A DNA stretch of 64,000 nucleotides, taken from positions 17,164 to 81,163 of the forward strand of contig DATKQE010000010.1 in the NCBI GenBank assembly GCA_035532935.1, in the 5' to 3' direction. The position numbers were made by a program, and so were the translations under genes. This document shows positions 15,998 through 22,772 of this stretch, piece after piece. Position 1 is the stretch's first letter, and every line of letters starts with the position of its first letter. This DNA comes from DATJLY01 sp035532935 (GTDB lineage Bacteria; Pseudomonadota; Alphaproteobacteria; ATCC43930; CGMCC-115725). The notes below the pieces were generated by a model that was not told where the DNA came from, searched no databases, and was given only the letters and a program-made list of their open reading frames with translations.

Positions 15998-16699
15998 TCA
16001 GCGCTGCCGGCCCGGGCCGAGAACGAGTTCCGCTTCGGCACGCGCCGCGACGCGGCGCAGCGCCTCGCGTTTCAGCTCGACCACCACCGGCTTGGCCTGG
16101 CGGCCGTGGACGATGCCGCCGGCGGCGTTGATCTGCCAAGCGCCGCCCGGCAGCGCCAGACGCACCACTCGGGGGATTTCGCCCGCGGCGAGCGTGGCCT
16201 CGACCTCCTGCCCCCGATAGAGGCGCGGGATCCCCATCTGATCGAGCAGCGCCGACTCGATCAGAACATCGCCGCTGATGCCCGGAAGCTGTAGCGCGGC
16301 GCGGCGCGTCCGCAGGTCGAACCACTTCACGATGCCGCGCAGCGTGCCGGTCGGCGGCGCCGTCAGCATCAGTGGTTCGCTTGGGGCACTCGCCGGGACC
16401 ACGTCAGCGCGGCGCAACAGCCGTGGCGCGGGGGCGGCGGCGGCCTCCACCTCCTCCACCTCAGGCGGATGCACCGCGATCGCGACGCGCCTTCGCCGCG
16501 GTGTGGACCGGTGCGGCTCGATGCCGACCTCCGCCTCGTACACAGGCGCGATGGATGGCGGCTCGGCCGCTTGGTCGAGGTCCTGCAGTGCGCGATGCAC
16601 GCACTGCATGAGTTCGGACAGTTCTTCGCTTTTCGTTGTGCGCCGCGATACTAGCGCTGCAACGACCTGGGCAACGTTGGTCCGCGAGGGAATGATCAT
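15998..16699 (-). CDS. MucR-type N-terminus joined to a degenerate cold-shock-like domain
   Basis: A 233-residue protein I read as a hybrid. Residues 8-42, with VVAALVSRRTTKSEELSEL then MQCVHRAL, match the N-terminal helical region of Ros/MucR regulators, which mediates oligomerisation. The zinc-finger DNA-binding part of MucR is missing. After a proline-rich basic linker, residues 118-183 resemble a cold-shock fold: GIVKWFD, then GDVLIESALLDQMGI and LYRGQEVEATL. The aromatic RNP residues of true Csp proteins are replaced (RRAALQ for KGYGFI). ATG 16699 has GGAAGG 8 bases upstream. It heads the minus-strand polysaccharide unit and is likely regulatory. Confidence 0.65.
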   Translation of the reverse strand: MIIPSRTNVAQVVAALVSRRTTKSEELSELMQCVHRALQDLDQAAEPPSIAPVYEAEVGIEPHRSTPRRRRVAIAVHPPEVEEVEAAAAPAPRLLRRADVVPASAPSEPLMLTAPPTGTLRGIVKWFDLRTRRAALQLPGISGDVLIESALLDQMGIPRLYRGQEVEATLAAGEIPRVVRLALPGGAWQINAAGGIVHGRQAKPVVVELKREALRRVAARAEAELVLGPGRQR

Positions 16700-16883
16700 C
16701 AAAGCAGCCTTCCGAAAGCACCTGCGCCCCGACGGGTGTTCAACGACGATGGATATCCGTACAAGATGGCGAAACCAGAACCGCCCGTCGCGCTGCCCAC
16801 CGCGGTATGACAGGCGCTGTCGCCGACGAAGTGGCTCCGGTGATCATGGGGGGAACCGGAACCGCCACGATGGAGAATGCTTC

Positions 16884-16911
16884 TTATTAACATGGTTGCC
16901 GGATTTGGCAA
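16884..16911 (-). promoter_or_regulatory. Predicted promoter of the MucR/cold-shock hybrid and polysaccharide unit
   Basis: On the minus strand TTGCCA (16911-16906) is followed after 16 bases by TAATAA (16889-16884). The -10 box is preceded by TGT, giving an extended -10 element. It is the most AT-rich point of the gap. The implied start near 16877 leaves a 5' leader of about 178 bases, long enough for post-transcriptional control. Sequence seen, function inferred. Confidence 0.55.
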
Positions 16912-16916
16912 GTCGT

Positions 16917-16958
16917 CCCTTCGATCTCGATTTCGATTTCGATCATGCGATAGAAGGG
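16917..16958. repeat. Four tandem hexamers inside an inverted repeat, upstream of the predicted promoter
   Basis: Four adjacent 6-base units, TTCGAT, CTCGAT, TTCGAT, TTCGAT, run from 16920 to 16943. They are followed by CATGCGAT. The array is enclosed by an inverted repeat, CCCTTC (16917-16922) and GAAGGG (16953-16958). It starts 6 bases upstream of the predicted -35 box for the minus-strand unit, so it is placed like an operator array. The rest of the 16700-17029 gap (330 bases) holds the promoter and the long leader, with no gene seen. Confidence 0.55.
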
Positions 16959-17029
16959 TGGCGGCAGTGTCTTCTCTGTGTAAACGTCCGGCTGCCGCAA
17001 TGCTAGGTCAGATTTCACGCTCTACTACC

Positions 17030-17167
17030 ATGAAGTGCACGGTTGTCGCGGCCGGCGTGTTCGTGCTCTGGCTGTTGCTTGCGGGCGACGCAGCACCAGC
17101 CACCATCGCCGCGGGCCTGATCGTGGCCGCCGCGGCTTCGGCCTGGGCGCTGCTGCTCGACCGTTGA
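17030..17167 (+). CDS. Small membrane protein resembling the start of Mrp antiporter subunit E
   Basis: A 45-residue ORF with two short hydrophobic helices. The segment FVLWLLLAGDAAPATIAAG resembles the N-terminus of MnhE/MrpE, the E subunit of multisubunit Na+/H+ antiporters. The real subunit is about 100-160 residues and is encoded with other mrp genes, none of which is here. It could be a remnant, or an independent small protein using the same helical hairpin. No ribosome-binding site is obvious. It is convergent with the XRE gene, 8 bases apart. Confidence 0.4.
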   Translation: MKCTVVAAGVFVLWLLLAGDAAPATIAAGLIVAAAASAWALLLDR

Positions 17168-17175
17168 CCGCGAAC

Positions 17176-17559
17176 TCAGTGCCGTGTCGCCAGTGCGCGG
17201 GCTAGCTGGCTCAAGGCTTCCTGGTGCCGCTCGTTGGGGATTTGCGCAAAATTTCTTGCCAGTTCGAGGCACATACGCTCGCGCGGGCTTTCCGACCGAT
17301 CCGTCTCGCTGTCGAGTCCTTCGAAGAAGGAGCTCACGGGGACGCTCAGCACGCGCGCGATCACATAGAGGCGGCCAGCCGAGACCCGGTTGATGCCGCG
17401 CTCGTACTTATGCGCCTGCTGATAGGTGACGCCGATGAGATCGGCGAGCTGCTGCTGAGTGAAGCCGAGCATGACGCGGCGGTTGCGGATGCGCGCACCG
17501 ACGTGCCGGTCGATGTCTTGCGTCTGTATTGCGGGTTGTATGCGAGGTAGTGTGTTCAT
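17176..17559 (-). CDS. XRE-family transcriptional regulator
   Basis: A 127-residue regulator with an N-terminal helix-turn-helix (about 18-75). The core reads VGARIRNRRVMLGFTQQQL, then YQQAHKYERGINRVSAGRL. The pattern 'QxxKYExGxNRVxAxRL' is typical of a regulator type found in nearly all alphaproteobacteria. The C-terminal part is acidic, then helical, and has no recognisable effector domain. I use ATG 17559; longer in-frame starts exist but extend into non-conserved sequence. Target genes are unknown; the divergent alpha/beta hydrolase is a candidate. Confidence 0.87.
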   Translation of the reverse strand: MNTLPRIQPAIQTQDIDRHVGARIRNRRVMLGFTQQQLADLIGVTYQQAHKYERGINRVSAGRLYVIARVLSVPVSSFFEGLDSETDRSESPRERMCLELARNFAQIPNERHQEALSQLARALATRH

Positions 17560-17865
17560 GGAGATCTGCGATGGGTTGTGAGGGACAATGCCGGCCCACC
17601 AAAGGGATGCCGGTTGCGCCGGAATGGCAAAAGGGACTTGTAGCGAACGTGCTTGCGGCCGGACCCGCGGCGCCGTCGCCGCATGCCCAATCAGATAGGC
17701 AACGCACCGTTGCGCTTCAACCGCCCTACCGCATCTTCGATATCGCGATCGACGATTGCAGCAGGCGTCGACGATCAACCCGCCAACGCGGACGGAGCTG
17801 CGCGGTTCCATACTATTCGGCACGGTGTTCCGCGCCCCACGCATGGCCGAGGCCCGCCGGCGGGT

Positions 17866-17894
17866 TTGACAGCATCGGCATCCAATGATAATCG
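17866..17894 (+). promoter_or_regulatory. Predicted sigma70-type promoter of the alpha/beta hydrolase gene
   Basis: TTGACA (17866-17871) is a perfect -35 box, followed after 17 bases by TAATCG (17889-17894). TGA directly before it makes an extended -10. The implied start near 17901 lies downstream of the in-frame start at 17885, which supports ATG 17927 for the hydrolase. The remainder of the 17560-17926 gap (367 bases) shows no gene. Confidence 0.6.
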
Positions 17895-17926
17895 AGCCTG
17901 ACTGGGCCTTAGCGGATGCTCCGACC

Positions 17927-18757
17927 ATGCCGCGCATTTCGATCGGCGACTGCCATCTGTACTACGAGCGGCACGGTTCCGGTTACCCGGTTTTGTTTGT
18001 GACCGGGCTTGCCGGCCATGCGCATTACTGGCGCGACCAGATCCCGACCTTCGCCCGAAATTTCGAGGTGATCGTCCATGATCACCGCGGCGTCGGCGAG
18101 AGCGAAGCGACCGCCTGCAGTTCGACGATCGAGCGCTGGGCCGGCGATGTCATCGCGCTGATGGATGGGCTCGGCATCGCCCGCGCGCATCTGGTCGGTC
18201 ATTCCGCGGGCGGCGCCATCGCCCAGGTCCTGGCGATCGAGCACCCGCAGCGCCTCTCCAGCATCGTCATCGCGGCAAGCTGGCCCAAGGCCGACGCCTA
18301 TTTCCGCCGCCTGTTCGCCTTGCGCAAGGAGATCCTGCTGCGCCTCGGCCCGTCGAGCTATGTGCAGACCAACACGCTGCTCCTCTATGCGCCGGACTAT
18401 ATTGCGCGCAACAACGAGAAGCTGCGCCTCATCGAGGCCCAGGCGCTCGCCAATTTCGCCCCGCCGGAGCGCACGCTGAGCCGGATCGACGCCATTCTCG
18501 CCTTCGACCGCAGCGCCGATCTCGGCCGTATCCGGACCCCGACGCTCATCGTCGCGACCCATGACGATCTCGTCACGCCGGCCTATTACTCCGAAGAACT
18601 TGCCCGGCGCATTCAGGGGGCCGAGGCTAAATTCTTTCCCCATGGCGGTCATTACTTCACCCAGGTGCTACCGCGCGAGTTCAATCAGGCCGTATTGCCG
18701 TTTCTCGCTGCCCATACTCCGGCCGAGGCGCGCATCCCCGAGCGCTTTGCCCCTTAA
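17927..18757 (+). CDS. Alpha/beta hydrolase (RutD/enol-lactonase-like)
   Basis: A 276-residue alpha/beta hydrolase with a complete catalytic triad. The nucleophile elbow is VGHSAGGAIAQ, the acid lies in VATHDDLVTP, and the His is in FPHGGHYF. The oxyanion strand is LFVTGLAGHAHYW, and VHDHRGVGES follows. This layout resembles RutD (aminoacrylate hydrolase) and PcaD-type enol-lactonases, but the substrate cannot be assigned because no rut or pca genes are near. It starts at ATG 17927, 26 bases after the predicted transcription start, without a clear ribosome-binding site. Confidence 0.85.
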   Translation: MPRISIGDCHLYYERHGSGYPVLFVTGLAGHAHYWRDQIPTFARNFEVIVHDHRGVGESEATACSSTIERWAGDVIALMDGLGIARAHLVGHSAGGAIAQVLAIEHPQRLSSIVIAASWPKADAYFRRLFALRKEILLRLGPSSYVQTNTLLLYAPDYIARNNEKLRLIEAQALANFAPPERTLSRIDAILAFDRSADLGRIRTPTLIVATHDDLVTPAYYSEELARRIQGAEAKFFPHGGHYFTQVLPREFNQAVLPFLAAHTPAEARIPERFAP

Positions 18758-18838
18758 TACTTCCGAAACACCTCTTCCCTAGTCTGCGACAGCCGCGACG
18801 GACCGGCTTTCTTACACGATTTGGGTGCTCCCACTGCC

Positions 18839-20548
18839 ATGGTCCCGGAGGATAACGACGCTCTCGCCCGGGTTCTGGCCGCTCTCGCCGCCGCTGGCGA
18901 CGCCGCCTATGTCTGGGACCTGGCGAGCGATGCGGTCGAGTGGCACGGCTCGCCCCGCATGCTCGGCCTCACCGACGAGGCCTCCGTTTCGTGCGGCCGC
19001 GGCTACGCCGAGCGCATCCATCCCGACGATCTCGTGAACCGCCAGCAGGGGTTGCAGACCCATTACGCCCGTGGTGCCACCTTCGACATCGAGTATCGCA
19101 TCCGGGTCCGCGACGGCGGCTTCACCTGGCTCAACGAGCGCGGCTCGGCCGAGTTCGACGCGATCGGGCGACCGCAGCGCATGTTTGGCGTGCTGCGCGA
19201 CATTACCACCCGCAAGATGCAGGAGCAGCGGCTCGAGCATCTCGCCAATTACGATGAGCTCACCGGCCATTTCAACAAGAAGCGCCTGCGCGAGGCGCTC
19301 GATCACATGCTCGTGCAGAGTGTGCGCACCGGGCTTCCCGGCGCCTATCTCGCAGTGGGCATCGACAAGCTCGCCGGCGTCAACGACGTGTTCGGCTACG
19401 AGGCCGCCGACCAGGTCATCGTCGAGGTCGGGCGCCGCCTCGACCGCTGCCTGCGGGTGAGCGACGTCATCGGGCGCATGGGCGGCGACCGCTTCGGCAT
19501 CGTCCTCGCCCATTGCCCGGAGCAGCACATCGCCATCGTTGCCGAGAAGATTCTCGCCGGCGTGAGCCAGATGCCGATCGATACCGGCGCCGGTCCGATC
19601 TATGCGACGGTCTCGATTGGTGCCGCCGCCTATCCGGATCAGGCCAAAACTTCCTACGAGGTGATGACCCGCGGCGAGTCCGCCTTGGCCGAGGCCAAGC
19701 GCGCCGGCCGCGATTGTTACGTGCCTTACCACCTGTCGACCGAGCAGCGTCAGCGCCACCGCGTCGGCATGGCGCTCGGCGAGCGCGTGCAGCAGGCGCT
19801 CCGTGATGGGCGCCTCACTTTCGCCTACCAGCCGGTGGTCAACTATGACACCGGCGATGTCGACTATTACGAATGCCTGTTGCGTATGATCGAGACCGAC
19901 GGCCGCGTCGTCGCCGCCGCCGAGTTCGTCGCCGCGATCGAACAGCTCGGCTTCATCCGCCTCATCGATCGCTATGTGCTGGAAAAAGCGGTCGCGGAGG
20001 TGGCAGCGCATCCCGGCATCTGCCTCGGCTTCAACATCTCCGGCCTCACTGCCACCGACCGCGCCTGGCTGCGGGGCGCGACTGCGATGCTGCAGGGCCG
20101 ACCCGAGATTACCAGCCGGCTCGTCGTCGAGATCACCGAAACCGCGGCGCTGCACGATATCGAGGAATCGGCCGGGTTTGTCGCGGCGCTGCGCGATCTC
20201 GGCTGCCGCATCGCGCTCGACGATTTCGGCGCGGGCTTCACCTCGCTCCGCCATCTCCAGTCGCTGGCCGTCGATACCGTCAAGATCGACGGCTCGTTCG
20301 TGCGCAACCTCGCCCAAAATCCCGGAAACCAGGTGTTCCTGCGCCACCTCGTCGGTCTCGCCAAGGGGCTCGACCTTCTCACCGTCGCGGAATGTGTCGA
20401 GACCGCCGAAGAGGCGGCGCTACTGCGCCGCGAAGGCGTCAACTTCCTGCAAGGCTATCATTTCGGCCGACCGACCCTGGAACGGCCATGGATTGCCCGG
20501 CACCAGGCGCGCCTGGCCCGGCCGGCGCTGACCGCCAACGCATCCTGA
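18839..20548 (+). CDS. PAS-GGDEF-EAL protein: probable c-di-GMP phosphodiesterase with a dead cyclase domain
   Basis: A 569-residue soluble protein. A PAS domain (about 12-125) is followed by a GGDEF domain (about 130-290) and an EAL domain (about 305-550). The cyclase signature is RMGGDRFGI: the Glu of GG(D/E)EF is Arg, so diguanylate cyclase activity is unlikely. The EAL side keeps the metal and catalytic set: ECLLR, FNISG, EITET, ALDDFGAGF, KIDGSFV, AECVET and QGYHFG. It therefore looks like a c-di-GMP phosphodiesterase whose GGDEF domain may act as a GTP sensor. The PAS domain is likely the input. ATG 18839 was chosen over TTG 18821. Confidence 0.88.
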   Translation: MVPEDNDALARVLAALAAAGDAAYVWDLASDAVEWHGSPRMLGLTDEASVSCGRGYAERIHPDDLVNRQQGLQTHYARGATFDIEYRIRVRDGGFTWLNERGSAEFDAIGRPQRMFGVLRDITTRKMQEQRLEHLANYDELTGHFNKKRLREALDHMLVQSVRTGLPGAYLAVGIDKLAGVNDVFGYEAADQVIVEVGRRLDRCLRVSDVIGRMGGDRFGIVLAHCPEQHIAIVAEKILAGVSQMPIDTGAGPIYATVSIGAAAYPDQAKTSYEVMTRGESALAEAKRAGRDCYVPYHLSTEQRQRHRVGMALGERVQQALRDGRLTFAYQPVVNYDTGDVDYYECLLRMIETDGRVVAAAEFVAAIEQLGFIRLIDRYVLEKAVAEVAAHPGICLGFNISGLTATDRAWLRGATAMLQGRPEITSRLVVEITETAALHDIEESAGFVAALRDLGCRIALDDFGAGFTSLRHLQSLAVDTVKIDGSFVRNLAQNPGNQVFLRHLVGLAKGLDLLTVAECVETAEEAALLRREGVNFLQGYHFGRPTLERPWIARHQARLARPALTANAS

Positions 20549-20571
20549 GCGCCGCGCCGCCCGGCGCGCTC
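20547..20571. terminator. Weak candidate bidirectional hairpin between convergent genes
   Basis: GAGCGC (20547-20552) and GCGCTC (20566-20571) form a 6-base stem with a 13-base loop, overlapping the stop codons of the EAL gene and phaR. There is no T-run, so this would be at best a factor-assisted end. Confidence 0.25.
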
Positions 20572-21166
20572 ATTCCTTGTGGGTCTTGCTGAGCTGATCG
20601 ATCTGCTGCTGCAGCACGTTGATGCGCTGGCGCAGTTCGTCGAGGGTCGCTTCCCGTCCCTCTTCCGGCCGTTCGGCGCGCGGCTTGTCGCCCGCGTTGG
20701 CGGAAGGGAAGGGCGAGAACATCTTCATCGTCTGCTCGAACAGCGCCAGATTCTGCTTGCCCATTTCCTCGAGGGGGCCGAACGGAAAGAGGCCGCCGAA
20801 GGCGTCCTGCAGGCTCTTGCGCATTTGCTCCTGATTGCGCGCGAAAGTGGTCATCGCGTGTTCGAGATAGCGCGGCACCAACCACTGCATGCTGTCGCCG
20901 TAGAGGCTGATGAGCTGACGCAGGAAGCTGATCGGCAGGAGGTTCTGCCCCTTCTGCTCCTCCTCGACGATGATCTGCGTCAGCACGGCGCGGGTGATTT
21001 CCTCGCTGGTCTTGGCATCGAAGACGATGAACTCGTTGCCCTGCTTCACCATGCGGCTGAGATCGTCGAGTGTGACATAGCTGCTGGTCGCCGTGTTGTA
21101 GAGCCGCCGGTTGGCGTATTTCTTGATGACGACCGGCTGGCCTTCGCCGCCGCCCTTCTCGCTCAT
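20570..21166 (-). CDS. phaR: Polyhydroxyalkanoate synthesis repressor PhaR
   Basis: A 198-residue regulator with the PHB/PHA accumulation regulator DNA-binding domain at the N-terminus: VIKKYANRRLYNTATSSYV, then LDDLSRMVKQGNEFIVFDA. A second helical domain follows, with GQNLLPISFLRQLISLYGD. The C-terminal 30 residues form a coiled coil. PhaR binds PHB and represses phasin and pha genes when polymer is absent. GAGGG lies 8 bases before ATG 21166, which favours this start over an ATG 15 bases upstream. It is divergent from the PhaE-like/phaC/phaA/phaB unit, which it probably controls. Confidence 0.95.
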   Translation of the reverse strand: MSEKGGGEGQPVVIKKYANRRLYNTATSSYVTLDDLSRMVKQGNEFIVFDAKTSEEITRAVLTQIIVEEEQKGQNLLPISFLRQLISLYGDSMQWLVPRYLEHAMTTFARNQEQMRKSLQDAFGGLFPFGPLEEMGKQNLALFEQTMKMFSPFPSANAGDKPRAERPEEGREATLDELRQRINVLQQQIDQLSKTHKE

Positions 21167-21306
21167 CGCGTGTGCCCTCATGATCTGGCGCCCCTTCCGA
21201 TAGGAGTCTCACCATACCAGCATTCCGGCCGCAATGCCTTATCGGCTGCGGCTGCGGCTGCGGCGCGGCCGATCGCGCCGATCCTGGCCATGGCGCGATC
21301 GTGGGA

Positions 21307-21312
21307 TATAAT
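21307..21312 (+). promoter_or_regulatory. Perfect TATAAT box placed for a leaderless PHA transcript
   Basis: TATAAT at 21307-21312 ends six bases before the ATG at 21319, so a normal start distance puts the first transcribed base at or next to the A of the ATG. There is no ribosome-binding site. The -35 region (TGGCCA, 21285-21290) is poor. Upstream are three tandem CGGCTG units (21243-21260). A leaderless mRNA is inferred. Confidence 0.45.
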
Positions 21313-21318
21313 GCGGCC

Positions 21319-21663
21319 ATGGCGGAGCCGCCCGATCTGGCCGAACTTGCCAAGCGGTATGTGGACCTGTGGCAGGACCAATTGATGGCGATTGCGGGAG
21401 ATCCCGCGTTGGCCGACAGCGTTGTGCGCCTGTTCATGGCCGCAGCGCCCTGGACCGCGTCCGCCGGTGGCGCGGGTGAGCGCGGCACCGCTTCCGCGTC
21501 AGGGGCCGCGGCCGCTGCCGCTGCAACTGTGGAACGCGACCGGCGTTTGGCTGAGCTCGCGCGCCGCCTTGCCGCTCTTGAAGAACGGCTCGCTGCCCTC
21601 GAGGCACGACTTCGCGGACCGGGTGCGCGCACTGCACGAAAGCCTCGCCGCCGCCGGGTTTGA
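21319..21663 (+). CDS. Small PhaE-like/PHA synthase-associated protein
   Basis: A 114-residue ORF beginning MAEPPDLAELAKRYVDLWQ, a helix pattern seen in PHA-synthase partner proteins. An Ala/Gly-rich stretch follows, then a coiled coil (LAELARRLAALEERLAALEA) and a strongly basic tail, RKPRRRRV. PhaE subunits of class III synthases are larger, about 350 residues, but share the C-terminal coiled coil. The 3' part overlaps the start region of phaC in another frame, so the two are probably translationally linked. It could assist PhaC or bind granules or DNA; this is inference. Confidence 0.55.
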   Translation: MAEPPDLAELAKRYVDLWQDQLMAIAGDPALADSVVRLFMAAAPWTASAGGAGERGTASASGAAAAAAATVERDRRLAELARRLAALEERLAALEARLRGPGARTARKPRRRRV

Positions 21664-22744
21664 CGACATCCTTGCCGCTCTCGACCGTGAGCTGAGGGAA
21701 CGCGCCGACACATTCCTCGCCGGCATCGAATCCTATCGCCGGCATCCCTATCGCCGCGACCTCGCCGATCCGCCGGTGCTGTGGCAGGAGGGAACGACGC
21801 GTCTTCTCGATTACGGCACGGCGGCTGCGGCGGCGCGCACCGTCCTGATCGTCCCCTCGCTGATCAACCGCGCCTATATCCTCGATCTTACTCCGGAGAC
21901 GAGCCTCGTGCGCCATCTCGCGGCCATGGGGCTGCGACCGCTTCTCGTCGATTGGGGCGGTCCGGGCGCGCTCGAGCGCGGCTTCGGCCTCACCGAATAC
22001 ATTGCCGGCCGACTCGAAATGGCGGCCGAGGTGGCCGCGGCCGAGGCGGACGGTCCGATCGGCGTGCTGGGATACTGCATGGGCGGGCTGCTCGCCCTGG
22101 CGCTGGCCGAGCGCCGCCCGCGTCTGGTGGGCGCGCTCGTGCTGCTGGCCACGCCCTGGGGTTTCCATGCCGGGAGCGCCGGTCCTGCCGCCCGTCTGCT
22201 GGGCGCCCTTGCCGAGCCATTGGGCCAGGCTTTCGCGGCGCTCGGCGAACTGCCGGTCGACGTGCTGCAGGCGCTGTTCACCGCGGTCGATCCGCTGGTG
22301 GCGATGCGCAAGTTCACGCGCTTTGCCACCTTGCCGCCGGACAGCCCGGCGGCACGCCAATTCGTCGCGGTCGAAGATTGGCTGAATGATGGGGTTCCAC
22401 TGGCGCTGCAGGTGGCGCGCGAATGCCTGGGCGGATGGTATGGCGCCGATCTGCCGGCGCGTGGCCTGTGGCAAGTTGCCGGACGGCCGGTCCTGCCGAC
22501 GCGCGTTGCCCAGCCGGCGCTCGTCGTCGTGCCGGCGCACGACCGGATCGTGCCGCCGGCGAGCGCCGCGGCGCTCGCCGATGCCCTGCCGGCGGCCGAG
22601 CGGCTCGATCCGGCGCTCGGCCATATCGGCATGATCGTCTCCGCCGATGGGCCGCGCCAGGTCTGGAAGCCGCTGGCGGCATGGCTGCACCGCCAGTTGC
22701 CGCCACCGGGTTTCAATATCCGCCGGGGTGGCTTATTTAGATAA
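21623..22744 (+). CDS. phaC: Short PhaC-type polyhydroxyalkanoate synthase
   Basis: An alpha/beta hydrolase-fold protein of about 373 residues. The lipase-like box GVLGYCMGGLLALAL has Cys as nucleophile, as in PHA synthases. DWGGPG is another synthase mark. The acid is in VVPAHDRIVPP and the His is in LGHIGMIV. It polymerises 3-hydroxyacyl-CoA into storage polyester at granules. Its length resembles class III/IV PhaC (about 360 residues), not class I (about 590), which suits the small PhaE-like gene before it. The start is uncertain: GTG 21623 is my choice, and in-frame TTG codons further upstream are alternatives. The frame is open further 5'. Confidence 0.8.
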   Translation: MRALHESLAAAGFDDILAALDRELRERADTFLAGIESYRRHPYRRDLADPPVLWQEGTTRLLDYGTAAAAARTVLIVPSLINRAYILDLTPETSLVRHLAAMGLRPLLVDWGGPGALERGFGLTEYIAGRLEMAAEVAAAEADGPIGVLGYCMGGLLALALAERRPRLVGALVLLATPWGFHAGSAGPAARLLGALAEPLGQAFAALGELPVDVLQALFTAVDPLVAMRKFTRFATLPPDSPAARQFVAVEDWLNDGVPLALQVARECLGGWYGADLPARGLWQVAGRPVLPTRVAQPALVVVPAHDRIVPPASAAALADALPAAERLDPALGHIGMIVSADGPRQVWKPLAAWLHRQLPPPGFNIRRGGLFR

Positions 22745-22772
22745 GGTACAACCCGCGAACGAGGGAACCTCC

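Noticed and set aside
16877..17029. 5' extension of the MrpE-like small ORF to 16877
   Set aside because: The extension is Arg/Ser-rich, covers the hexamer repeat and contradicts the membrane-protein character; ATG 17030 is the better start.
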